A DNA stretch of 64,000 bases from Phaeosaccion multiseriatum (Eukaryota > Ochrophyta, other classes): contig OZ218950.1 of NCBI GenBank assembly GCA_965112735.1, positions 1,302,001-1,366,000 of the forward strand. The letters run 5' to 3'. Below, in pieces: positions 40,194 to 52,212 of the stretch. Under the pieces are notes generated by a model. The model saw only the letters and a list, made by a program, of their open reading frames with translations, was not told the DNA's origin and made no database searches. Position 1 is the first letter of the stretch. The number at the start of each line of letters is the position of its first letter. The translations under genes and the position numbers were made by a program.

Positions 40194-40228
40194 TTATTGA
40201 TTATGGCCGGCGCCAGCGGACCTGATAA
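40155..40228. repeat. Two-copy imperfect direct repeat at the 3' end of the 40-kb gene
   Basis: TGATTATTGATTrTGGCCGGCGCCAGC occurs twice in tandem, and a partial third copy starts TGATAATTG. The GGCCGGCGCC core is near-palindromic. It lies at and just after the stop codon of the upstream gene. Confidence 0.65.
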
Positions 40229-42556
40229 TTGTTTTGGGGCTCACTTTTTTCCCCTTCAGCTTTGGATCATTCAGCTCTGCAGAGAAGATGGTAAGTCGGA
40301 CGTTGCCGTACAGCACATTCTCGAACTCGAGGGACTTGAACACCTTGAAAGAGTCATCCAGCTGAACATCGGCAAAGCACACGGCAATGGAGGGCGGGGA
40401 AGAGTGGAAAATGGGGTGAGGGCATGCAAGAGTGAAGGCCTCAGGAAAGGGACACACCAGCAGGCAGCATCCTCTGACTCTGGCTACGAGAATGATGAGC
40501 CCTCCTTGTTCCTCACCTGCAGCATGCGCCCCCAGATCATCTGTAGCCTGTAGAGCAGCTGCCGCTCCTTTCCGCGCACACACTTTAGAAGTAAAAAACC
40601 TGCACAATGCTCCAAAGCCTGGGACATAGATGCCCAGACTATCAGCAGTTATCGACTGTTGCTGCGGTTGCTGCGGTTGCTGCTACTGCTGCTACTGCTG
40701 CTGCTGCTGCTCCTGCTGCTGTGCTGCTGCCCCGTACTGCTGCTGCTCCTGCTGCTGTTGCTGCTGCCGACGCCTGCTGCTGCTGCCCCCCGCTGGTGCT
40801 GCCCCTGCCCCGTGCTGCTGCTGCGGCGTACCCAACCATCGAGTGTGCTCGACGCTGCCCCGCTTCCCTGCGACACGCCCTTGCTTTTGTTTCTGCTTCG
40901 GCCCCTTAGCCTCACCACGCCGCTTGAGTCGACCCCCTGTAGGCCCTAGAACTGTAGCTGGCTGTTTTTGGCTCAGGGAATGCGACTTCATTTCCTTCAT
41001 CATTTTCTCCGCGTCACCGATGCTGCCAGTTGATGCACCGTTCCGCACGAGAAGCAGGGCCGCTGAGGTTACAAGGGCCGTATTGCCTGGTCCTACCTCA
41101 ACGGGCAGCTCTGCAGTCACCCACTGGAAGCACACGTTCTCCTTGTACACTGTGGTCACGCGCGGGTCGTAGGAGTAGAAGGAGCTCGAGTACTCGTTTA
41201 CGGCTTTCTTCTGAGCGGCAAGATGGACGGGGATGGGGACAAGGAAGGAGGGCGAAGTGAGGAAGGAGAAGGGAAGAAAAGAGGCGAGGCGTGTTCATCC
41301 AGAACCCTAGAGAGTAGCGCAAATGAGACACAACCGAAGCACACGAACCTGCTCTTGTGATGTTTCCTTCTTTCTCTCCGCCTCGTTGTACTCCGCTTTC
41401 ATCCGTTTCTTCTCGTCCAATCGCTCTGTACACCGATGCCTTGCCCCCACCATAAAAAAGTCGTCCTCGAGGCTGTGGTATACACAGCCCGCTGCGGTGA
41501 CGTCCACCCATAAGCTTGCACACACTCTGACGATGCATGCGCAAAGAGGCCCCAGACAAACACGTCACGTTGGGCGTGCCCTCCCACTTCAGACTGGCGG
41601 CTTGGCGTCGAGGCCCTGTAGTAGGGAGTTTGCCAAGTAGGCAACCCTTCCTTTGGAACCTTTGCCGCCTCGAGTGCTACTTTGATGAACCATCTGCGCC
41701 GGTGGTCTATTGTTCCTCCAAAACCCTCCCCCACCACCACCCCCCCCCTCCTCGCCCGTGTTTCCATCCTCCTCGTCCTCATCCTCGTCCCTTCACCCCT
41801 GTCAGCACCAAAAAGACGTCCCATGGGAGCGAGAACAACAGGGAGAAGAAGTGTGATCAGGTAAGTACAGAAAGGGCGGCCCGAGAGTGGGCGGGATGGG
41901 GGTGGGGGGGGTGCGGGGGGTGGGCAAGAGCAGGCATCAAGAAGGAAGAGACGATACTCGAGAACGTACCGCTTAGACGTGCGACCAAGGGGCAGCGAGT
42001 AAAACCCTACGAAGTGGTCACCACTTGCACCATCTACCCTGTCTGCGCTCGAAGACATGTCACCACCCCCTTCTTTCTCTCCTCCATCTCCTTCTTTCGC
42101 TTCTCTTCCTGCTCCGCTGGGAGCAGCAAACCCTCATCAATTCCTTTCATTGCTGCACCAATCAACCGCAGCTTCTCAATTTCTTCCTGCGTGTGCCGGC
42201 CTCGTCCTCCTCAATCCTTGTAACCAGCTTCTATACCCGCCTTCTGGTTGCTCAAGTCCTGCTTAGCTGCCTGCAATTGTTTCCACTTCTCCTCCTGTGC
42301 CCTGGCGATCGTCACAAGCTCAGTCTCCAATGCTTCTTGAGTGCCAGGTTTCGAAGCGGCTGCTGGTTGTACCGCCGCAGCGGCTTCATCTGCCAGAGCA
42401 TATCCGTTGGCTCAAATCATGTCATCGGGCTCCTGCGGCCTTTCCACTAATTCTCTCAGAGCCCTGCGCGCCAGAAATATCTTCAGGACTGTCACACAGG
42501 TGATGCTGTTCCATCCTTATGTACTGCCCCGCCACAGCTTCTTCATCCTTCTCCAT
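40194..42556 (-). CDS. Uncharacterised coiled-coil and polyglutamine protein (exons approximate)
   Basis: I do not recognise the family. A likely start is ATG 42556 (MEKDEEAVAGQY). Coding segments in order are: an acidic start; a coiled coil (ALETELVTIARAQEEKWKQL) at 42,390-42,240; a second (EQEEKRKKEMEER) near 42,090; DHFVGFYSLPLG near 42,020; a stretch around LWVDVTAAGCVYHSLEDDFF and the helix DEKKRMKAEYNEAERKK near 41,510-41,350; a conserved-looking region (VCFQWVTAELPVEVG) near 41,130; a basic linker; a polyQ tract (about 40,830-40,655); ERQLLYRLQMIWGRMLQ near 40,540; and a last exon DDSFKVFKSLEFENVLYGNV ending TAA at 40194. Joining them requires several one-base frame changes, so either assembly indels are present or the gene is decaying. 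It is divergent from the ankyrin gene, about 215 bp away. Confidence 0.6.
40655..40830 (-). repeat. CAG/CAA trinucleotide array encoding polyQ
   Basis: On the minus strand CAG and CAA codons encode runs of Gln broken by Ala, Gly and Tyr within the uncharacterised gene. The plus-strand reading is CTG repeats. Confidence 0.85.
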
Positions 42557-42771
42557 TTTTTGAGATGCGCCTCTGATGGCCAGATAGATGGTCAGCAATC
42601 AAAATCAAGAAATCAAGACACAGGAGGTTTCCGCGCCAAGAGGGCTCATCAAGATACTCAAATCCTCCCCCGTTCCTGTCTCCCGTTCTCCTCCCTCTGC
42701 TGCTTGCTGCTGTTGGTGCTGCTGCTAACAGAAAGGGCCTTCAGCTTGCTCTACCGATCGATATTGTTACC

Positions 42772-44079
42772 ATGCAGCGAGGAGTCAGTATCGAGGTAGG
42801 AGAGGGAAAAAAAGGGAAGGAAAGGAAGACACCTCCGAGGGGGGTGAGCGGACTCTATCTTTCCCTCTCCTCTCCTCTCAACCTCTTTTACCTCCTTCCC
42901 CCCTTTTTCTCTCTGCACTACCATCTTTCCCCGCTTGCCTTTGCCTCACAGGCTAATCGCCTGTATGAAGCCATTATCGGGGGGGACAGCGTCCAAAGGG
43001 TGCGAGCGGCCGCGAGGGCCCTCGTCGCCAAAAACGGAGGGAGGAAGGCATGCTTGGATGGGCCCCTCGATAACGAGCTGCGTCCTGCCCTGTACACAGC
43101 TGTATATGTGGGGAATGGGGACATAATTGCTCTTTTGCTGCAAGAGGGGGCGTCGCCGAATGTTGCAAGGCCTTCAAATGGCTGCACTGCACTGCTGCTC
43201 GCAGCTGAGCATGGGGATCCTGCTGCGGCACAGCAGCTGCTTTCAGCGGGTGCTAATCCCAACCACGTGGATGACAGAAATGTTTCCGGCTTCACCCCCT
43301 TGTTGATGGCCGCACAGCATGGGCACGACAGCGTGACGCAGCTGCTGCTCAACTCCGGGGCAGATGCGGATATGGTACACCGCGGCGGATGTTCTCCGCT
43401 TGCTATTGCGAGCCAGGAAGGGCATGGTATTGTGGTGGAGCAACTCATCAGAGCTGGTGCTGACGTCAACAAACGTAACCATGAAAAGAGGAGAACGGTG
43501 TTGATGCCAGCGTGCACCTACGGCCACCGAAGTATTGTACGAAAACTGCTCAGGGCTGGTGCCGAGGTGAATGCACTGAGTGGCGACGGGTTCGGAGCGA
43601 TACACTTGGCGTCTACAAATGGCCATGCTCGTGTCGTGGAGGAACTCGTCTCAGGAGGGGCCGATGTGGAGATGCCCAACAGTGAGGGCCTCACAGCTCT
43701 GTACATGGCTACTTATCTTGGCCACAGGGCAGTGATCCGTGAACTCTTGTCTGCGGGGGCTGATCCGGACAGGGGGGGCAATGTCAATGGGATGATGTCC
43801 TTGTTTGTTGCGGCAATGAAGGGTCACACTGGGGCGGTGATGGAGCTTCTCTCAGGAGGGGCCTCCCTGGCAAAGGCTCTGACTCAGGCACGAGGGAGTC
43901 ACGCTGTAACCTCAATCGAGCGCCTTCTGGCCGCGGACAGACAGCACTTTGCGTCACAAAGCGCTTTGGACCTGATGCGAGGCACTGACCCTCTCTTTCG
44001 CAAGGAAGGGAGGCTGAAGGTGTCCCAGAGAGAGCTTAGCCCTGAGGTGCTGCAGGAGGTGGCGGAGGAGATGGCATGA
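42772..44079 (+). CDS. Ankyrin-repeat protein
   Basis: join(42772..42795, 42952..44079), 383 residues. Exon 1 encodes only MQRGVSIE; the intron (GTAGGA...CACAG) is 156 nt and phase 0. After about 50 residues come eight ankyrin repeats of 33-36 residues. The first is around LYTAVYVGNGDIIALLLQEG and the last around LFVAAMKGHTGAVMELLSGG, each with the usual GH...VV..LL..GA pattern. The C-terminal 65 residues are charged and have no recognised domain. Ankyrin stacks bind proteins, so the partner cannot be guessed. No membrane segment or catalytic motif is seen. The tiny first exon is the least certain part; the ATG choice rests on a clean splice join. Confidence 0.85.
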   Translation: MQRGVSIEVGEGKKGKERKTPPRGVSGLYLSLSSPLNLFYLLPPFFSLHYHLSPLAFASQANRLYEAIIGGDSVQRVRAAARALVAKNGGRKACLDGPLDNELRPALYTAVYVGNGDIIALLLQEGASPNVARPSNGCTALLLAAEHGDPAAAQQLLSAGANPNHVDDRNVSGFTPLLMAAQHGHDSVTQLLLNSGADADMVHRGGCSPLAIASQEGHGIVVEQLIRAGADVNKRNHEKRRTVLMPACTYGHRSIVRKLLRAGAEVNALSGDGFGAIHLASTNGHARVVEELVSGGADVEMPNSEGLTALYMATYLGHRAVIRELLSAGADPDRGGNVNGMMSLFVAAMKGHTGAVMELLSGGASLAKALTQARGSHAVTSIERLLAADRQHFASQSALDLMRGTDPLFRKEGRLKVSQRELSPEVLQEVAEEMA

Positions 44080-45103
44080 ACAGAGGAGTGCCTCTCACCG
44101 GCGGTGTGGAGTCGGCTTGGGAAAGGAGGACTGGTGCTGATCTGAGGGAGAGGACGAGGATGAGAAGGAAGGGGTGCGTGGGCGTAGGAGGTCAGCGTGA
44201 GGGGCTGGGGGGTAGGCTGTTCGCTACCACTCTCCAGGACGCAGTGTCTTTGTAACAAACAGGACCTAAGTTACGAAAAGAAGGAGAGACGGGAAAGAGC
44301 GCAGATTGGGAACCGTGATCGTGACTGACGTTTAACAAGGCAAAAAGTAGACAAAATATTCACAACGCTGGAACAAAACGAATCAATGCTTGGACTTGAC
44401 TGTCCTTGATTGGCGCCTCCCCGCCTCTCATCATCTCTCCCTCCATCTCTCTCTATCCACATCCCTCTTATCTCTCTTCTCTCTCTCTCTCTCTCTGCTG
44501 CTCCATAGAGAAGAACGCAACTTCCGGTGTGTCTCCCTCTCTCTCTCTCTCTCTCTCGCTCCATAAGAAGACAAGTTGACCATCGATCAGTGGAAGGCCG
44601 GCAAGTCTGTACGGCCTACTTTGGATGAGACAGGCGCCTACCACTTCCCCACCTGAGGTGACCAAGAGAGTGAACAATCACAAAGCAAGGCCATCACCAT
44701 GGCATGGAAGGGAAGAGAGGCGGCGAAAGAGAGGGGGGAGGGGGGAAGGGAGGGGGAGGAGAGAGAGAGGTGTGGGGAGAGGTAGCGCGAAGGAAAATCG
44801 AGCAGAACGGCAACGGCATTGGTGGGTGAGGGATCCGCGGCAGGATCGATTCAGCTCAACGCGCACAAGCAATCGCATCATGCAAACAATAACAAAACAC
44901 ACACACACACACACACACACATATCCACACACATATCCACATGCCCATGGGGCAAGAAGACGGCAGGGGTACTCGGTAAAGAGCAACGCAACACCACAGA
45001 ACAAACACATGGGCCCTCAGTACAACGCATCTGGATCATGCTTGCTCGTAACGTCGTGCTTCCCTTCCGTTTCCCTTCCTTTCCCTCCTCTCCCCTTCCT
45101 TGC
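44080..45103. other. Intergenic region, repeat-rich, no gene seen
   Basis: Between the convergent ankyrin and phosphatase genes. It contains CT/GA runs (about 44,466-44,560, 44,700-44,790) and an AC run (44,897-44,922). Short ORFs here are low complexity. Confidence 0.7.
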
Positions 45104-45655
45104 TTACATTTGCGAAAGCAGCAGGCCTTTACGGTCATCGATTCGGCCCCGTCCTTCTCCTGCCGCTGCCCCTGCTGCCCCCGTCCCTGCCTTTGCCCCT
45201 GCCCATACTCCTCCTGCTGCTGCCGCTCCTGCCCCTCCGCCTGCCCCTCCTCCTGCCTCTTCTCCTGCCCTTGCTCCTGCCCTCCGATCTGATGTTCTTC
45301 TTGAGGTTGACGATGATAATGATAATGATGACGATGATGATGATGATGGTGGTGATGATGACAGCAGCGTGGGAAGGCTCTCCTCCAAGAAGTCCGTGGC
45401 TCGCATGTCTGAGTACTGTGCTCCCATCACCTCCGCTGCTGCCTCCGCCTCCACCTCCGCCTGCCCTGCACAAGCAGTGGCAGCGGCAGCGGCAGCGACA
45501 TTGGCGGCTTCTGTCTCTGCCTGTGTTGGTTCTTCGTCGTCATCCAAGTCGCTGCAATTTGTTGGAATCGTCTGAAGGAGGTCAGACAGATCCGTCCGGG
45601 CGACGCCGCGCTTCTCAAGAGGTGAGAAACACGCACACACACACAGAGAGAGAAG

Positions 45656-45695
<40 letters not shown>

Positions 45696-45994
45696 AGAGA
45701 GAGACAAGAGGGGGAGAGAGAGAGATAGACCGAGGACGAGAGGGAGGGAGAGGAGAGAGAGAGAGAGAGACAGAAAGATAGACAGGGAACAAGACAGAGG
45801 ACAGAGGGCAGAGAAAAGGAGGCGGAAGGGGGGGGGTGGGGTTGGTTCAGAGTGAAAGAGGCAAAGAGGGGCTTGGGGTGCAGGAGTCGAGAGGTGCGAC
45901 ACGAGGGGAAAGGAAAGGGCGAGAGCGACACCACCATACAAGAGACGTGGATGAGCATACGGGCATTGACTTGAGTGAGCCGGAGGGGAGGAAA

Positions 45995-46038
<44 letters not shown>

Positions 46039-46147
46039 ACATACAGGGGTCGTCTGCGTCTGTCTGTCTGCCTGTCTGTGTGTCTGTCTGTGTGTTTGTC
46101 GGTCTATATGTATGTATAGTTGCGTGTGTGTATGTCTGCCTTGGAAA

Positions 46148-46202
<55 letters not shown>

Positions 46203-49200
46203 CAGGGGTCGTCTGCGTCTGTCTGTCTGCCTGTCTGTGTGTTTGTCGGTCTGTATGTATGTATAGTTGCGTGTGTGTATGTCTGCCCTTCCTTGCGTAC
46301 CTGCTTCTTCTGCTCCTCTTCTTCCTGCCGTTGCCCTGCTAGCAGCTTCGACTCCATGCCGTCACGGTCCTGCATGAGAGAGAGAAGCGCGAAGAGAGAG
46401 AGAGACAGAGAGGGGGAGAGAGAGTGAGAGTGAGAGGCGGTGACAGAGAAGAGAGGCACGGGCAGAGAGAGAGGAAGAGAGTGGGAGGGAGACGGAGGGA
46501 GAGATGTGTGTGCCAGAGCGCCTGCCTGGACATGCCTCAGCAACACTACACACAATCACTACACTCAAGCACCTCCACACTCACGTATGCGTTGACAAGG
46601 CGGAAGGCTTCAAAGAACATGTTGATATCAATGCCCGTCTCCAAATCAAAGGGCTGAGAGGCGGCCTGCTGCTTGCCCTTCTTCTTGCCCCTCTGCCTGC
46701 CCGCCGACACGTTCATGAGCTCCAGAACGCGATGGAACTTGGTGAGCTTCTCGCTGGGGGGCAGCATGGTGTTGATCTGAGTGCAGGCTACTCGTTCCGT
46801 GTGTATTGCGTTTGTGTTTTTTGTGTGTAGTGTTGGGGAGGAGCAGCAGCAGCAGCAGCAGCAGCAGGAGGAGGAGGAGGAGAAAGGGTGAGGGAGGTGA
46901 GGGAGGTGATCTCCTTCGCCCTGCTTTGCTCTGCTCTGCTCCTTGCCTGTATGCCTCTACTCTACCCATATGCCTGCGCTCTGCCCCTGTACCTTGTCGG
47001 AAGTCGTTGTGACTGATGAGCCCATCTCCGTCCATGTCGAAGAAAAGGAACAGGGCGTTCAGCCTGACGCATTCCATGTAGAGGCATATCGGCAGAGGCA
47101 GGGGTGAGCGTACAGGTATATGGGCAGGCCGGTAGTAGACAGGCACGAGGAATGGTAGAGGCATAATAGACAGACAAGCACGGAGTGAGTTACAGCACGA
47201 CCCAGACAAGACGGACTGGGGAGGGGAGGGGAGGAGAGGAGAGAGGAGGGGAAGAGGCGGGATGGGGGCATTGAGACGAGGAGGAAGGTCCACTCTTGCC
47301 AAGCTTGGCAAGGGCAACCCGCAAAGATAACCATACACACACAAACATACGCAAACACACATACACATATACACATGCACACCCCTCCTTATCTTGTCTT
47401 TGCTTGTCCATATACTTCTGCAAACACACACGCACGCCCACCCCACACATGTGTACACAAACACAGACACACAGTTACACACGCACACACACACATATAC
47501 ATACACATCTGCATCACCAACATACACATATACACACACCTTTGCTTGTCGAGATAGAGTGCATCGAAGAAGGTGGCGGTGCCCTTTCCGTGCTCTGCGA
47601 GGGTCTTAAAGGTGCTTTGACAGTCATGCAGAAAGGCCTCGAAGTCAATCAACTCGTGGTTGGGGCCTAGGGAGGAGGGGGAGGGAGGAGGGAGGAGGCA
47701 GGAGGCAGGAGGGAGGAGGGGGAGGAGGGAGGGGGGAGGGAGAGGAGGAGGGAGGGGAAGGGAAGGAGGAGGGGAGGGGGGAGGAGGGAGGGGAAACGAA
47801 AGAGGGAGAGGGGTGGTGAGGGTGAGGGTGAAGGTGAGGGCGAAAGCTTTCGTTGCAGATGGCAACTACTCAATCATCCATCACTCAATGAATATTATGA
47901 ATCACCCACACACGCACACACCACGAGTTCAGTCCATTCTTCGCACGCACCGCGAATGTGCTCCTCTCGAGCGACAAGAGGGAGGAGAAGGAGCCATTGA
48001 GCACGGATACCGACCTTCGTCCATCACAGCACAGAAAAACAACGATGAGATGTAAGAGGGGGGGGGGGAAAGGGGAGGGGAGGGGAGGGAGCGAAAGGTG
48101 GTCAGGAAGTGGTGGAAAGTGGAAGCGACTTAAGGCAGGGGCTCGCCAATGGAGTCCTTGCCCTTTTCCTTGAAGTGGAGGCCACCCCCCGCACTCACTC
48201 ATTCAAATCAAGTCACTCACTCACTCACTCACTCACTCACTCATTCACTCACTCCTTCTTTTACTCATTCACTCAATCACTCAATAACTCACTCACTCAC
48301 CCACTCACTCACTCACTCACTCACTCACCACTTCATTCATGACTTCAGCCCACTTGATTTTGCTGATACATCCCTTGAGGGGTGGTGTACCGCCCCCACT
48401 GCCCCCACCGCCGCCGCCCTCGCTCTCGCTACTAACGACCGCGCTTCCCTTCACTAAGCCGCCGCCGCCGCCGCCGCTGCTGCTGCTGCTGCTTCTGCTG
48501 CTGTTCTTCGCTTCGCCGATGGCAGCGGATGTCTCTTGGTCTTGCGGCTGGACGGCAGTGGATGCCTCTTGCTCCTGCTGCTCGACGTCCATGAAGGCCT
48601 TGCGAAGGGCCATCTTCTTTCGCAGAATGAGACCGGCCAGAGTGAGTTCGTTCTTCGCCACCAAGTCTCCCTACCGTATGATACCATCCATTGCCATCCA
48701 CGGTAAGTAGACCATCCATTGCCATCCATTGCCATCCATTGCCATCCATGGGAGGGTGTGTGTACCGTCCATTGCCATCCATGGTCGGAAATCGCCACCG
48801 AGCGTGAGGAGGAACATCACAACACAAACAAATGTACATACATGCACACATACGTGAGAAAACAAACGCCACAAGAGAAGATGCAGTCCTACAGGAGAAA
48901 TATATGTGTGTTCCCCTCTCCCCCTCCCCCCCCTTCCTTCCATCCCTCCATGCATCCGTCCATCCACTTTGGTGTTTGCTCCCCTCTCCCCACCCCCCTT
49001 CGTCCATCCATCCATCCGATCTGTTTGCTTGTCCACCTGTCTGCCTGCCTGGCACCAACACCAACACGCACACACGCACACAAACACACACAAACACACA
49101 CGCACACACACACACAAACACACACACCACACACACAACGCACACAACACACACGCACGCACACACACGCACCCGCACGCCAAAAGTGGTCGTAAACTGC

Positions 49201-50499
49201 TGCACATCGTAATACATCACTCTCGAGGCTTTGGGATTCACCGTCTAGGGAGGAAGGGAGGGAGAGGAGGGAGGGAGGGAGGGAGGAAGGGAGCGGAGGG
49301 AGGAAGGGAGCGGAGGGAGGGAGTGGGTGAGTGGGGGAAGGTAAGAATGCAAGCGGGAGTGGGCACAAGAAGTGGGAGAGGGAAGGAGGGTATATGGAAA
49401 AGAACGAGGCATCCCGTCATCCACTGCCATCCCCCTCCCCACCCCCACCCAGGCAATCCTACCTACTCCCTACCTGACTCTCTGGGCCCTTGGTCCAGGT
49501 GAGAGAGACGGTGGCTGCCTCATTGCCACTCATGCAGTAGTTACTCGCGCTAAACACCGTGCACAGCAGCCCGCCAAAGTGCTTGAGAAAGCCCTGGGGC
49601 ACGCACTCGTGACTTCGAAATACAATGTCGAGCTTGTTCGTCTTGAGAAAGTCGCGACAGTGCTCCTTGCCGAAGAGAACTCCGGCGCCTCTGCTGTTGG
49701 AGGTGAGCTCTGATCGGTCCCATGGGTCACTCCACAGGCATCCCTGGGGTGGGGTGGGGTGGGGTGGGGAGGGGGGGAGGAAGAGGGGGTGGGGGAGAGG
49801 GGGGGCGAGGGAGGGGTGGGAGAGAGAGAGGAGAGAATGAGAAAGAGAGAGAGAGGGAGAGACAAGAGGCAAAAGGTGAATAAAGGAGAGACAGAGAGGG
49901 TTACACAGAGCGATGGAAGGGGGGGAGGGAGAGAGCGAGAGCTAGAGAGGCCTAAAGAGAGAGAGAGATATATAGAGAGAGAGGGGGGGGGGGGGGGAGA
50001 GACGGAGAGAGAGAGAGAGAGAGAGAGAGCGAGACACACAGAGAGAGCGAGAGGAGATAGAGAGGGCTAAAGAGAGAGAGACAGAGAGACACACACACAC
50101 AGAGAGAGCGACAGGCATCAAGATAGAGGAGGAGAGAAAGAGCATGAGAGAGCGAGAGAGGAGGAGGAGGAGGAGGAGAGAAACAGACACACAGACAGAT
50201 AGACAATGAGACAACGACAGAGAGGGAAGCCGCTCACCCGCATGAGCTCTAGCGCTTCCTCCTTGCTCCTCCCCGGGGCGGAGGCAAGGTTGGAGATGTC
50301 CTTCTGAGGGGCGAAGGCTTGGCGGGGGATGTTCGAGAGCTTGGCCAGGGTCACGCCCCTCTGATGGAACATGCGTGAGGAGCCACACACGCACGGACGG
50401 ACGGATGTATGGACGGATGGACAGACACACGGAGAGACGGAGACGCATGTACGTACACAGCACATCGATGAACATACACACACAGAGAGAGCGAGAAAG

Positions 50500-50550
<51 letters not shown>

Positions 50551-52173
50551 GAGAGAGAGGGAGAGAGAGAGGAGGGGGAGAAAAGAGAAGCAGGAGGTCA
50601 GAAACTACAGGGCTCATGGGAGAGAGTGGAGGGAAGGGGAAGGGAAAGGGGGTGACTTTGGCACTCACATTGACACTCACAATGACACAATGACACTGAA
50701 ACTCACATTCACACCAACGCTGACACCTGACACTCACACTGACGAATGACAGGTGAAACTGACACTGACACACTGACGGCTGAAACTGACACTGACACAC
50801 TGGACACCTGAAACTGACACTGACATACTGACAGCTGAAATCTCAAACTAAATGAAAACTGACCTGCGCGCAGAGCCCTCCATGCACGACGAAGGCCTTG
50901 CCCTGCACCACCGTAGCGATGGGCAAGTGTTTGAAGCACTCCACGAACATGCTGAATGTCACGTCATCGTACTTGCGACGCACCTCGGCTTGGAAACCCT
51001 GGTGGGGTGAGAGAAGGGAGGGAGGGAGGGAGGGAGGGAGGGAGGGAGGGAGGGAGGGAGGGAGGGAGGGAGGGAGGGAGGTGAGGGAGGTGAGGGAGGG
51101 AAGAGAGGAAACGACAGGACAGGAGGGCAAGCCAGGAGGCACACGCTTTAGGCACTCACGCACATACACACGCACGCAGCGACGCACTCCCTATCTCACT
51201 CATCCCTCATTAACTCCCTCTCACTCACTCACTCCCTCACTCACTCCCGATCTCACTCACTCCTTCACTCACTCCCTCCCTCCCTCACTCACTCACTCAC
51301 TCACTTCCTCACTCACTCACTTCCTCACTCACTCACTCCCTCGCTCACTCCCTCGCTCATTCCCTCACTCACATATGCGCAGCACACGTAGAAGTCCTCG
51401 TGGTTTCCGCGGTTGAGGAAGACATCATTTGGGTAGGCGACGGCAAAGGCGAAGAGAATGAGAATCACCTCCACCCCCTGAGGCCCTCGGTCCACAAAGT
51501 CTCCGTTGAAGATGAAGCGGTTAGTGGAGGAGGGGTAGCCCTGACCATGACGTGGTGGATGGTGGTGGTGTGTGGATGATGAAGCAGTTGGAGATACACG
51601 GCAGGCAGGTGGTTCGGTGATGGTACGGTTGGTGGAGGGCGAGGGAAGGGAGAGGGGGAGAGAAGAGAGACAAGGGAAGAGAAGGCGTGATGTGTAATGG
51701 GAATCAGGGGTACGAGCCTAAGGGGTTGCGGGGGGAAGGGATGAAGACTCCTCCCTCCCTCCCCCGTCTCCCTATCTCTCTCTGTCTGTCTCCCTCTCTC
51801 TCTCCCTCGCTCCCTCCCTCCCTCCCTCCCTGTCTCTCGCCCTCCCTCCCTCCTTCCCTCCCTCTCTCTCCCTCCCCTCCCCCCACGCCCAACACCCTAA
51901 CACACTCAAACTCAAACTCACGAGATTTCTGAGCAGGGCATACAGATCCGCCAGCTGCCCGTGCAGATCACCAACAATATGCACCTTGCCCCCCTCGGGT
52001 ATGTCCACGTGCCGAATGTTGGGCAGGGCCTTGGCGTGCTTGAACAAGTCCCTGAGTACCCGGTGGCAGGACTTGGAACTCAAACTGCCGCCCTGGCGAA
52101 GGGCCTGTTCGTTTTGTTTTGTGTTGTTGTTTGTACATAGTGTTTTGTTTGTCGTGAGCGTGGGTCGTGGTGG

Positions 52174-52212
<39 letters not shown>

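Noticed and set aside
45836-46427. Plus-strand ORFs across the AC/TA region
   Set aside because: Dinucleotide repeats plus the duplicated intronic block; no homologous or conserved protein segment.
48213-51372. CRISPR array
   Set aside because: The repeats are tandem microsatellites without unique spacers, in a eukaryotic gene.
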